Source: Cognatazoarcus sp050305135 (GTDB taxonomy: Bacteria > Pseudomonadota > Gammaproteobacteria > Burkholderiales > Rhodocyclaceae). Taken from it: a stretch of 12,392 nucleotides of DNA. The number at the start of each line of letters is the position of its first letter. The stretch's first letter is position 1. Shown here in pieces: positions 1 through 6,444 of this stretch. The notes beneath the pieces are model-generated. The model saw only the letters and a program-made list of their open reading frames with translations. It made no database searches and was not told the origin of the DNA. The stretch is from assembly GCA_050305135.1 (NCBI GenBank), contig JBNLET010000180.1, forward strand, positions 1-12,392. The letters are read 5' to 3'. The position numbers and the translations under genes are program-made.

Positions 1-774
1 ATCGAGGCGAGCATCATCGAGGTGACGCTGCGGGACAACCTGCAGTATGGACTGCAATGGTTCTTCACCAACAACGTCAAGGGCCGGGGGTGGAACGGCA
101 GCGGCCTGCTGACGACCTCCAACGGCAGTACGATCGTCTCCGGCGGCTCGGGTTTCACCTATACGATCACCAATCCGCTCGGCAATATCGCCGCCAAGCT
201 CCGCCTGTTGGCCGACAAGAGCCTGATCAACGTGATTTCCTCGCCATCGCTGATGGTGCTCGACAATCAGACGGCCGAGATCCAGGTCGGTGACCAGCAG
301 CCGGTCAAGACGGTCACGACCCAGTCCACATCCAGCAGTTTCGCCACCGAATCGATCGAGTACAAGGATACCGGCGTCCATCTGACCGTCACGCCGTCGA
401 TCAATGCCGGCGACATGATCACGATGGAGCTCGAGCAAAGTGTCACCGACGTAGGCGACCAGGACGAGGCCACCGGCCAGCGCAGTTTCCTCGAGCGCAG
501 CATCAGCAGCAAGGTCGCGGTGCGCTCGGGCGAGACCATCGTGCTCGGCGGTCTGATCAAGAACAACAAGAGCACCGGGCGTCAGGGGGTGCCGGTGCTC
601 CACGACCTGCCGTTGATCGGCGACCTGTTCGGCACATCGACCGTCAATACCGATCGCACCGAACTGATCGTGATGATCACCCCCCGCGTGGTGCGCAGCG
701 AGAAGGACGTGCGTTCGGTCGGACGAGAACTGCGCGACCGCATGAAGACCCTGGATACGCTGCAGCCGAGGTAG
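1..774 (+). CDS. gspD: Type II secretion secretin, C-terminal part (GspD-like, 5' end outside window)
   Basis: This is the outer-membrane pore protein of a type II secretion system; secretins form multimeric rings through which folded periplasmic proteins leave the cell. The reading frame is open from the first base, so only the last 257 residues are present. They begin with IEASIIEVTLRDNLQYG, which matches the start of the secretin core (a conserved 'IEA.I.EV...LQYG..W' pattern). A Ser/Gly-rich loop follows, then LADKSLINVISSPSLMVLDN, then the C-terminal secretin signature: the ETIVLGGLIKNN strand, VPVLHDLPLIGDLF, and TELIVMITPRVV. A short charged tail ends the protein. The layout fits GspD better than PilQ because of the 'LQYG' core start and the tail after the signature, but PilQ- or MshL-like secretins share the core. 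No other gsp gene is visible; they may lie to the left. The secretin identity is near certain and the type II assignment is likely. Confidence 0.88.
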   Translation: MEASIIEVTLRDNLQYGLQWFFTNNVKGRGWNGSGLLTTSNGSTIVSGGSGFTYTITNPLGNIAAKLRLLADKSLINVISSPSLMVLDNQTAEIQVGDQQPVKTVTTQSTSSSFATESIEYKDTGVHLTVTPSINAGDMITMELEQSVTDVGDQDEATGQRSFLERSISSKVAVRSGETIVLGGLIKNNKSTGRQGVPVLHDLPLIGDLFGTSTVNTDRTELIVMITPRVVRSEKDVRSVGRELRDRMKTLDTLQPR

Positions 775-868
775 CGGCGATTGACCAGGGATTTGGCCCC
801 TGCGCGGTGCCGGCAGCAGCGGGGGAGCAGGATGGAGGCCGGCGATCAGCCTTAGACGGATAGAGAGA

Positions 869-1288
869 ATGGCAGCAAGCAAACGCAATATCGTAAGCAG
901 ATGGATCGCCCTGGCCGTGGTGGGATTGCTCGTGCAGGCATGCGCCTCCATGGGTGAGCCGGGTAATGCGGAAGACATTGTCCGCGAACGTGCACAATCC
1001 CGTTGGAAAGCTCGACTTGCGGGCGATTTGGAGACTGCTTATAGTTATGCCTCGCCCGCATACCGATCCGCTTTCGATGTGAAGGCGTTCGGCGAGCGGT
1101 TCGGTATGGGACTCGCCCACTGGCAGACTGCGGAAGTCACCGACGTCAGCTGCCGGGAAGCGGTCTGCGACGTGGTGGTGCATATCACCTACACGACGCC
1201 GGCCATCAAAGGGCGTGTGTTGAGCAGTGATCTCACTGAGCGTTGGGTCTTGGAAGAAGATCAGTGGTGGATACATCTCAAGGTCTGA
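869..1288 (+). CDS. Small predicted outer-membrane or periplasmic lipoprotein, unknown function
   Basis: The 139-residue product starts with a basic segment (MAASKRNIVSR), a hydrophobic stretch (residues 12-22) and a lipobox-like LVQAC with the lipidated cysteine at residue 25. It is therefore probably processed by signal peptidase II and anchored in a membrane. The residue after the cysteine is Ala rather than Asp, which by the usual sorting rule favours the outer membrane. The mature part, about 115 residues, carries RAQSRWKARLAGDLETAYSYASPAYR and ends in WVLEEDQWWIHLKV. That helix-then-sheet pattern resembles the NTF2-like (SnoaL/DUF4440-type) fold, but this is only a visual impression. 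Two further cysteines (SCREAVC) could form a disulfide. The ATG at 869 has only a weak purine-rich AGAGAGA stretch close upstream. The gene lies 94 bp after the secretin, so it may be co-transcribed with it. I do not recognise a named family. Confidence 0.8.
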   Translation: MAASKRNIVSRWIALAVVGLLVQACASMGEPGNAEDIVRERAQSRWKARLAGDLETAYSYASPAYRSAFDVKAFGERFGMGLAHWQTAEVTDVSCREAVCDVVVHITYTTPAIKGRVLSSDLTERWVLEEDQWWIHLKV

Positions 1289-1323
1289 GTTGGCGCGCCG
1301 TTAGACGGAATCAATTCAGGGGT

Positions 1324-1353
1324 CCCTGCCTTGTGAGAAGCGGTTAGGCAGGG
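1324..1353 (+). terminator. Hairpin downstream of the lipoprotein gene, possible terminator
   Basis: CCCTGCCT (1324-1331) pairs perfectly with AGGCAGGG (1346-1353) around a 14-nt loop, 35 bp after the lipoprotein stop codon. The downstream sequence is only partly T-rich (GTGTTGTAAATTT), so this is a weak or imperfect intrinsic terminator. Its position between the lipoprotein gene and the promoter region of the surface protein fits a transcription-unit boundary. Confidence 0.45.
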
Positions 1354-1395
1354 GTGTTGTAAATTTCCAACGACTGACGGGAAGTGGCGCGACCG

Positions 1396-1428
1396 TTGGT
1401 TGTTTTGACTAGGAGCCTATGCTAGTGT
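1396..1428 (+). promoter_or_regulatory. Candidate sigma-70 promoter for the surface-protein gene
   Basis: The AT-richer stretch before the surface-protein gene holds two overlapping candidates. One is TTGGTT (1396-1401) with TATGCT (1418-1423), a 16-bp spacer. The other is TTGTTT (1400-1405) with TAGTGT (1423-1428), a 17-bp spacer. A better-looking -35 box, TTGACT (1405-1410), has no -10 at a normal distance. Either pair would give a leader of roughly 60 nt. A strong promoter is expected from the gene's other high-expression features, but the exact one is uncertain. Confidence 0.35.
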
Positions 1429-1462
1429 CCCGCTCGCTGGTGTATTTCCTAAACCACGTTGC

Positions 1463-1484
1463 GCTAACTTAAGGCTAACTAAGG
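1463..1484 (+). repeat. Tandem imperfect repeat carrying a duplicated Shine-Dalgarno core
   Basis: GCTAACTTAAGG (1463-1474) is followed by GCTAACTAAGG (1474-1484), identical but for one extra T and sharing the G at 1474. Both copies end in an AAGG core. The second extends to AAGGAG (1481-1486), which sits 6 nt before the ATG at 1493 and is the working ribosome binding site. The first AAGG is 10 nt further upstream and could act as a standby site for ribosome loading, or the repeat may be chance. Confidence 0.5.
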
Positions 1485-1492
1485 AGTCTTCA

Positions 1493-3292
1493 ATGAAGAA
1501 AAAGCTAATCGCTGTTGGTATCGCAGCGACCCTGGGTGCGATGTCCGGTGTGGCTAGCGCTGCAATGACCATCAACAATGGTGGTCTCGGCAACATCACC
1601 GTCGTGCCGTACTACAGTGCCCAGAACGGCAACAACACGCTGCTGTCGATCACCAACACCGATACCGTCAACGGCAAGGTGGTGAAGGTTCGCTTCCGTG
1701 GTGCGGAATGGTCGGACGACGTGTTCGACTTCCAGGTCTTCCTGTCGCCGGGCGACGTCTGGGTCGGCGCCGTCGTGAAGAACGGCTCCGTCGCCAACCT
1801 CGATGCCTCTGGCGACAACACTTGCACGCTGCCGTCCACGGTCGGTCAGGCTGCCGGCAACAACTTCATCTCCAGCCGTCTGTGGGACAACCCGGCTACC
1901 GGCACGCTGGAAGGCTATGCCGAAGTGATCACGATGGCCGACATCCCGCCGCAGATCACCACCGGTGCCGCCGCTACCGTCATCGCCAGCAACGTGCAGG
2001 GTCTGGCTGCCGGCACCTATCCGGCTGGCGTCTATCCCAACCCGCTGTACACCGCGATCAAGCACGTGGGCGGCGTTGCGCCTTGCACCTCGGCCGTGCT
2101 GAACGGCCTGCTGCAGGACAACCAGGTCTATACGTACCCCGCAGGCGGCGGCGGTGCCGCCGGTGGTGCCGCCCGTGCCGACTTCACGGCCAACGGCTAC
2201 ACCGACCAGTCCCTGTGGCTGCTCGCGCCGAACAAGAACTCGCTGATGACGCACACGGTCGTGATCAACGTCGACGGTTCCAAGGCCTACACCTTCCCGG
2301 CCACCGCGATGGACACCACCGGCACGACGGTCAAGCAGTACTTCCGTCAGTCGAACGACGGCATTGCGTTCAACCTGGAAGACTTCGAAGATCTGACGCA
2401 GGACCGCATCTTCTATCCGTCCGACACGACCGCCGCCGAGATCACTAGCGGCACCAACGGCGTGCTGATCTCCGACGTCGACGCCGGCACGCGCGGCGTG
2501 GGTACCAACCTGCCGATGTTCCAGTTCGACATGCCTGACCTGTCGACCCCGATGGAGACGGTGGGTGGCTACTTGGTTGCCGACATCAGCGGTCTGACCG
2601 CGTCCGACTCCGCCGCCCGCGAGCAGCGCGACAACGTGCTGGCCGTGATGGCGAAGTCTTCGGTCGTGACCGAGTACTTCACCGACCAGTCGCTGCTGGG
2701 TGCGACCGACGTCGTGATGAACCAGCCGATCCGTCGCTTCTTCTACTGGTACGGCATCGACACCGCCACCGACTCGACCCCGACCACCGTCGGTCACGCC
2801 AGCATCAACGGCCAGACCTACAACGTGTATGGCGAGACGGCTTCGGTGTACCAGCCGCTGCTGGGTTCGTCGAACGCGATTCCGGTTACCGGCGCCACGT
2901 TCTACGATCGTAACGAGCAGACCAACGTCACCACCACCGACATCGTGATCTCCCCGCAGCTGCCGGGTCAGACCACCACCTACTTCCTGCAGGGTGAGGT
3001 CGCCGTGTGGAGCCTGAACACCTCTGGCGGCGCGACCGACGCCACGGGTGCCGAGCTGACCACGCTGGCCGTCGGCGTGCCGGGTGACTACACCTCCGGC
3101 TGGGGCATGATCAGCACCACCTCCGATCTGGCGTCCACTCGTGGCGGCTCGCTCGTTGGCGGCGGCTTGACCTTCGCCACCGAAGGTGCTCTGCCGGTGA
3201 TCGGCTTCACCGCGATGAACGTCTTCAACGCCGCTGCTGGCCCGGCCGGTACCAACTACGGTATGGCTCTGCCGCTGCGCTTCGGCAACTAA
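1493..3292 (+). CDS. Secreted S-layer-like cell-surface protein, uncharacterised family
   Basis: The 599-residue product has a clear Sec signal peptide: MKKK, a hydrophobic core, and VASA before a likely cut after Ala23. The mature protein begins AMTINNGGLGNITVVPYYSA, followed by TLLSITNTD and a VFDFQVFLSPGDVW segment. From memory this N-terminus resembles poorly characterised 'cell surface protein' entries in proteobacteria. The mature part is acidic, rich in Thr, Ala, Gly, Asp and Asn, has no transmembrane segment, and has a Gly/Ala loop near residues 217-227. It has exactly two cysteines (111 and 198), a possible disulfide. There is no PEP-CTERM, LPXTG or autotransporter end; it finishes TNYGMALPLRFGN. 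The ATG is fixed by AAGGAG at 6-nt spacing. Strongly biased codons, the leader and the strong terminator point to abundant expression as a monocistron. An S-layer or surface-coat role is inferred. Export by the adjacent type II system is possible but unproven. Confidence 0.85.
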   Translation: MKKKLIAVGIAATLGAMSGVASAAMTINNGGLGNITVVPYYSAQNGNNTLLSITNTDTVNGKVVKVRFRGAEWSDDVFDFQVFLSPGDVWVGAVVKNGSVANLDASGDNTCTLPSTVGQAAGNNFISSRLWDNPATGTLEGYAEVITMADIPPQITTGAAATVIASNVQGLAAGTYPAGVYPNPLYTAIKHVGGVAPCTSAVLNGLLQDNQVYTYPAGGGGAAGGAARADFTANGYTDQSLWLLAPNKNSLMTHTVVINVDGSKAYTFPATAMDTTGTTVKQYFRQSNDGIAFNLEDFEDLTQDRIFYPSDTTAAEITSGTNGVLISDVDAGTRGVGTNLPMFQFDMPDLSTPMETVGGYLVADISGLTASDSAAREQRDNVLAVMAKSSVVTEYFTDQSLLGATDVVMNQPIRRFFYWYGIDTATDSTPTTVGHASINGQTYNVYGETASVYQPLLGSSNAIPVTGATFYDRNEQTNVTTTDIVISPQLPGQTTTYFLQGEVAVWSLNTSGGATDATGAELTTLAVGVPGDYTSGWGMISTTSDLASTRGGSLVGGGLTFATEGALPVIGFTAMNVFNAAAGPAGTNYGMALPLRFGN

Positions 3293-3325
3293 GCGTTCGA
3301 CACGGCTGATCTCAGCCAAATCGGC

Positions 3326-3357
3326 AAAGGCGGGCTTAGGCCCGCCTTTGTTTTTTT
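3326..3357 (+). terminator. Strong intrinsic terminator after the surface-protein gene
   Basis: AAAGGCGGGC (3326-3335) and GCCCGCCTTT (3340-3349) form a perfect 10-bp stem closed by a TTAG tetraloop, followed by G and seven T residues (3351-3357). It begins 33 bp after the stop codon. This is a canonical rho-independent terminator, and it should largely separate the surface-protein transcript from the isomerase gene downstream. Confidence 0.95.
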
Positions 3358-3377
3358 CCCAAGCGGTTGTTTCCCCA

Positions 3378-3394
3378 ATTTGTTTGCAACAAAT
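3378..3394. promoter_or_regulatory. Perfect 7-bp inverted repeat upstream of the isomerase gene
   Basis: ATTTGTT (3378-3384) and AACAAAT (3388-3394) form a perfect palindrome around TGC, only 9 bp before the chosen ATG of the isomerase gene and 20 bp after the terminator T-run. It could be a repressor operator or a small leader hairpin that affects initiation. No known regulator is recognised, and chance cannot be excluded in this AT-rich spot. Confidence 0.35.
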
Positions 3395-3403
3395 CTTGAG
3401 CGT

Positions 3404-4300
3404 ATGAAGAATTCCTTGCTGGGCGCGATGGCGGGTATCGTGATCCTGTCCTGCAGTGCCGCTGTCCTGGCCGCCGACGAGGTGCCGCTGGCGCAGTCTG
3501 CCGAGGCTGCGGTGACGGCCTCCGACCTGGAAGCCGAACTGAGCGCGGTGCCGCCGGGGCGCATCGCCGACCTGAAGTCCCATCCGGACGTGGCGGAAAA
3601 GCTCGTCTCCGACATTCATCTCCGTCGTCGGCTGGCCGGCTATGCCACGCAGGCCGGGCTTGCGGACGATCCCGCCACGCTGGCCAAGCTCAAGCTGCTG
3701 CGCGAGCGGATCCTTGCCGACGCCTATTTCCGTCACATGGAAAACAAGGACGTCACGGCCGAGAAGATCCTCAAGCTGGCCGAGAGCGAATACCGGGCGC
3801 AGCCCGAACGCTTCCAGCGCGATGCGGAAGTGCATGTGCGCCACATCCTGGTCAAGGCCAACGAGTGCGACGAGGATCGCGGCCGTGGCAAGGCGGAAGC
3901 CATTCGCGAGCGAATCCTGGCCGGCGAATCCTTCGAGGCGCTGGCCAAGGAGTTGTCGCAGGATCCAGGATCGGCGCAGAAAGGCGGCGATCTGGGCTTC
4001 GTGCCGCGCGGCCGGACCGTCAAGCCGTTCGAGGAGGCGGCCTTCGCGCTGAAGCATGCGGGTGACGTGTCCGAAGTCGTCGAGAGCAAGTTCGGCTTTC
4101 ATCTGATCAAGCTCGAGGAACGGCGCTCGGCCGGTACGATTCCGTTCGAGGAAGCCAAGGCCGGCCTGGAACGCGAAATGGAAGCGCGGCTTCGCACCGC
4201 GGCCCGCAAGAAGGCCATGGATGCCGCCCTGGCCGCCGGTATGCCGGAACTCGACAAGGCCGCCATCGCGGCGGCCGTCGAGCGCCTGTCGCAACCGTAG
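3404..4300 (+). CDS. Exported parvulin-type (PpiC/SurA-like) peptidyl-prolyl cis-trans isomerase
   Basis: This is a predicted periplasmic foldase of 298 residues that would speed cis-trans isomerisation of X-Pro bonds and may chaperone envelope proteins. An in-frame TTG lies at 3380, but the ATG at 3404 is preferred because it gives a clean signal peptide (MKNSLLGAMAG, hydrophobic core, cut near AVLA-ADE). An ILSC sequence (residues 14-17) is a marginal lipobox, so lipidation cannot be excluded. Residues about 35-140 are a charged helical region like the substrate-binding arm of PrsA/SurA proteins. Residues 144-238 are the single parvulin domain, with VRHILVK (His147), the GGDLGFVPRG turn, FEEAAFAL and the closing KFGFHLIKLEER. 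A charged helical tail follows. The gene begins just after a strong terminator and has no obvious ribosome binding site, so expression may be modest or depend on read-through. It may serve the surface protein or the following export operon. Confidence 0.9.
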   Translation: MKNSLLGAMAGIVILSCSAAVLAADEVPLAQSAEAAVTASDLEAELSAVPPGRIADLKSHPDVAEKLVSDIHLRRRLAGYATQAGLADDPATLAKLKLLRERILADAYFRHMENKDVTAEKILKLAESEYRAQPERFQRDAEVHVRHILVKANECDEDRGRGKAEAIRERILAGESFEALAKELSQDPGSAQKGGDLGFVPRGRTVKPFEEAAFALKHAGDVSEVVESKFGFHLIKLEERRSAGTIPFEEAKAGLEREMEARLRTAARKKAMDAALAAGMPELDKAAIAAAVERLSQP

Positions 4301-4327
4301 CCGCGAGCGCGCCCGCAGGCCGGCGGC

Positions 4328-4378
4328 ATGGACGTTGCCGGCGCCACGAAGAGGAACTCCGTGCCCACTCCGTCATGA
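4328..4378 (+). other. Possible 16-codon leader ORF translationally coupled to the wzm-like gene
   Basis: An ATG at 4328 opens a 16-codon frame (MDVAGATKRNSVPTPS) whose TGA overlaps the permease ATG as ATGA (4375-4378). Inside it, a GTG at 4361 lies 7-8 nt after a good AAGAGGA motif (4349-4355). The same motif is too far from the permease ATG to serve it directly. The frame is also that of the isomerase, so it would be a 25-codon read-through extension past its TAG. Coupling of permease translation to this mini-frame is plausible. A functional peptide is not supported. Confidence 0.25.
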
Positions 4379-5163
4379 CCTCCGCGGTCTTTTCGAAGCC
4401 CTCCGGCAGGCTGTTTCGCGAGTTGCTGCTGCGCGAGATCAGCAGCCGCTACGTCGGCAGCGTGTTCGGCGGCATCTGGGCCTTGATCCAGCCGCTGTTC
4501 CAGCTCGCGATCTACAGCTTCGTGTTTCGCGTGATCTTTGCGGTCCGCTTCCCGGAACTCGAGCAGCACAGCTTCACGACCTTCGTAGCCTGCGCGCTTT
4601 GGCCGTGGATGGCCTTCCAGGAAGGCTTGCAGCGCGGCACTCACTCGATTGCCGGCAATGCCAGCCTGATCAAGAAGGTGGCCTTCCGGCGCGAGTTGCT
4701 GGTGCTGGCCGCGGTGTCGTCGATTTTCGCGGTGCACCTGACCGGCTTCCTGGTCGTTCTGCTCGGTTTGACCGCGATCGGCGAACCACTGCATCTGGCC
4801 AGCCTGCCTTTCGTGCTGCTGTGCTGGCTGGTGATGTTCGTGTTCAGCTGCGGTCTGGCCTTCCTGACCTCATCGCTGCAGGTCTTCCTGAAAGACGTCG
4901 AGCACGTCCTGGCGCCGGTGCTGATGATCCTGTTCTACGCAACGCCGGTGCTCTATCCGCTGTCCCGCGTGCCCGACCCGTATTCGAAACTGATGGCCTT
5001 GAATCCGGCGGCGCATGTGTTGGAGGCGATCCGCGCGGCACTGATGCGAGGCGAGTGGGCGGTCGCCGAAGTGGTTGGCATGTTGTTCGTCGGCCTTGGG
5101 CTGGCCGCTCTGTGCAAGTTGCTCTTCAATCGGCTGTCGCCACATTTCGAGGACTTCGCGTAG
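4375..5163 (+). CDS. wzm: Wzm-like ABC-2 permease for O-polysaccharide export
   Basis: This is the membrane subunit of an ABC transporter that moves undecaprenyl-linked polysaccharide from the cytoplasm to the periplasm. The 262-residue product matches the family length. It has an amphipathic N-terminus (RLFRELLLREISSRYVGS, the gate/interface helix) and about six membrane segments near residues 30-57, 67-82, 107-135, 141-170, 176-196 and 231-250. Family hallmarks are FLKDVEHVLAPVLMILFYATPVLYPLS (171-197) and NPAAHVLEAIRAAL (210-223). No in-frame alternative start exists upstream, and the ATG lacks a close ribosome binding site, so its translation may be coupled to the short frame before it. 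The ATPase gene starts 3 nt after the stop codon. A KpsM/TagG-type role is possible, but the CBM-bearing ATPase partner favours O-antigen export. Confidence 0.93.
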   Translation: MTSAVFSKPSGRLFRELLLREISSRYVGSVFGGIWALIQPLFQLAIYSFVFRVIFAVRFPELEQHSFTTFVACALWPWMAFQEGLQRGTHSIAGNASLIKKVAFRRELLVLAAVSSIFAVHLTGFLVVLLGLTAIGEPLHLASLPFVLLCWLVMFVFSCGLAFLTSSLQVFLKDVEHVLAPVLMILFYATPVLYPLSRVPDPYSKLMALNPAAHVLEAIRAALMRGEWAVAEVVGMLFVGLGLAALCKLLFNRLSPHFEDFA

Positions 5164-5166
5164 CGC

Positions 5167-6444
5167 ATGGCCATGCCGGACAACGAGCCCCTCATTTCGG
5201 TCCGCGGCGTCTCAAAGGTCTATCCGATCGCCGTCACGCCGCGCGAGCGGAGCAAGACCCTGTGGTCGCTGCTGCTGGGCAGGCCGACGCCGAAGCGATT
5301 CGATGCGCTGCGCGACATCGACCTGGAAGTCAGGCGGGGCGAATCGCTGGGCCTGATCGGAGTCAATGGTGCCGGCAAATCGACGCTGCTGAAGGTGATC
5401 GCCGGCGTCATCAAGCCGACTGCCGGCGAGGTGCGGGTCAATGGCCGCATCAGCGCCTTGCTGGAACTCGGCGCCGGCTTTCATCCGCAATACACCGGTC
5501 GCCAGAACGTGCGTCTGGCCACGGCATTGCTCGGCCTGTCGGCGGCCCAGAGTGACGAGAAGCTGGATCAGATCCTGGCCTTCGCGGACATCGGCCAGCA
5601 CATCGAGCAACCGATCAAGCAGTATTCGTCCGGCATGGTCGTCCGACTCGGCTTCGCTATCGCCACCGCGGTGCGGCCGGACCTGCTGATCACCGACGAG
5701 GTGCTGGCGGTCGGTGACGAGTCCTTCCAGCGCAAGTGCATCAAGTGGATGAAGGCCTACCTGGACGACGGCGGTACGCTGCTGTTGTGCGCCCACAGCA
5801 TGTACCAGGTACAGAAGCTGTGCCAGCGGGCAGTGTGGATGGACCATGGGGCGGTCCGCGCCGGTGGGCCCGCGATGCAGGTGACGCAGGACTATCTGGC
5901 CTGGCATGACGCGCGCGCCGTATCGGCGGACGAATTCCGCCCGCTGGGCGAGAAGGCCGGCAGCTACGCGATCGCCGAACTGCGCGTCAATGGGCAGGAA
6001 CCGGGCGGCTGCGCGATCGCCGAGCTGGGCGGAAGGCTCTGGATCGAGGGCGCCGTGTTCTCGCCCGACGGACGCATGCCGGTGGTAGCGTTCGGCTGCG
6101 TGCGCGGCAGCGGCGAAGCGATCTACGGCCTGGCTTCGGACATGGATGGATACCGGCTCGACCGCAGCGCGCCGGACCACTTCCGCTTTTGTCTCGAATT
6201 CGATCCGCTGCAACTGCTGCCGGGCCGCTACGAGATCCGCGCCCACGCGATGGACCCGGAAGGCGTGCGGCATTTCGACGAGGTCAAGTGCGAGCTGGAG
6301 GTGCGCGGCGATACGCGGGAAATGGGTCTGTGCCGGTTGAGCCACCGCTGGGTGTCCGCCGACGAAGCTGCCGAGCAGACGCCGTCGCTGGTCGGCCTGG
6401 CGCCCGAGGTGCCGTTGCCGGCCGGCGAAGGCTCGGAGCCGTGA
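5167..6444 (+). CDS. wzt: Wzt-like ABC transporter ATPase with C-terminal polysaccharide-binding domain
   Basis: This 425-residue protein is the nucleotide-binding subunit that powers the permease encoded just upstream. The ATPase domain (about 1-245) shows Walker A GVNGAGKST (65-73, Lys71), an ABC signature variant YSSGMVVRL (153-161), Walker B LLITDE (173-178) and the switch His210. The insert between residues 17 and 55 (YPIAVTPRERSK...) is typical of the polysaccharide/polyol export subfamily. Residues about 255-395 form an extra beta-rich domain (SYAIAELRVNG, LWIEGAVFSPDG, FRFCLEFDPLQLLPGRYEIRAHAMDPEG) that fits the Wzt C-terminal carbohydrate-binding domain. In E. coli O9a this domain recognises the capped non-reducing end of the finished chain. 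The last 30 residues are a loose Pro/Ala/Glu tail. The ATG at 5167 follows the permease by 3 nt; a second ATG at 5173 is possible. The stop overlaps the next gene as GTGA. Confidence 0.94.
   Translation: MAMPDNEPLISVRGVSKVYPIAVTPRERSKTLWSLLLGRPTPKRFDALRDIDLEVRRGESLGLIGVNGAGKSTLLKVIAGVIKPTAGEVRVNGRISALLELGAGFHPQYTGRQNVRLATALLGLSAAQSDEKLDQILAFADIGQHIEQPIKQYSSGMVVRLGFAIATAVRPDLLITDEVLAVGDESFQRKCIKWMKAYLDDGGTLLLCAHSMYQVQKLCQRAVWMDHGAVRAGGPAMQVTQDYLAWHDARAVSADEFRPLGEKAGSYAIAELRVNGQEPGGCAIAELGGRLWIEGAVFSPDGRMPVVAFGCVRGSGEAIYGLASDMDGYRLDRSAPDHFRFCLEFDPLQLLPGRYEIRAHAMDPEGVRHFDEVKCELEVRGDTREMGLCRLSHRWVSADEAAEQTPSLVGLAPEVPLPAGEGSEP

Noticed and set aside
786..802. CAGGG/CCCTG hairpin after the secretin stop
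   Set aside because: It has only a 5-bp stem with a 7-nt loop and no T-run, which is too weak to call a terminator.
3380..3403. TTG start for the isomerase
   Set aside because: It adds MFATNLER before a normal signal peptide and lies inside the palindrome; the ATG at 3404 gives the expected Met-Lys-Asn signal start.
1505..4294. Very long open frame (929 codons) on the - strand opposite the surface-protein and isomerase genes
   Set aside because: It lies antisense to two well-supported genes, is rich in Arg/His/Gly as expected from the complement of GC-biased codons, runs through the strong terminator, and has no signal, domain or ribosome binding site. It is best explained as a by-product of strong codon bias.
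6189..6440. Upstream extension of the acyltransferase frame inside wzt
   Set aside because: The sequence before 6441 is Arg-rich with no family similarity, and the GTG at 6441 overlaps the wzt stop by 4 nt, the usual coupled arrangement.
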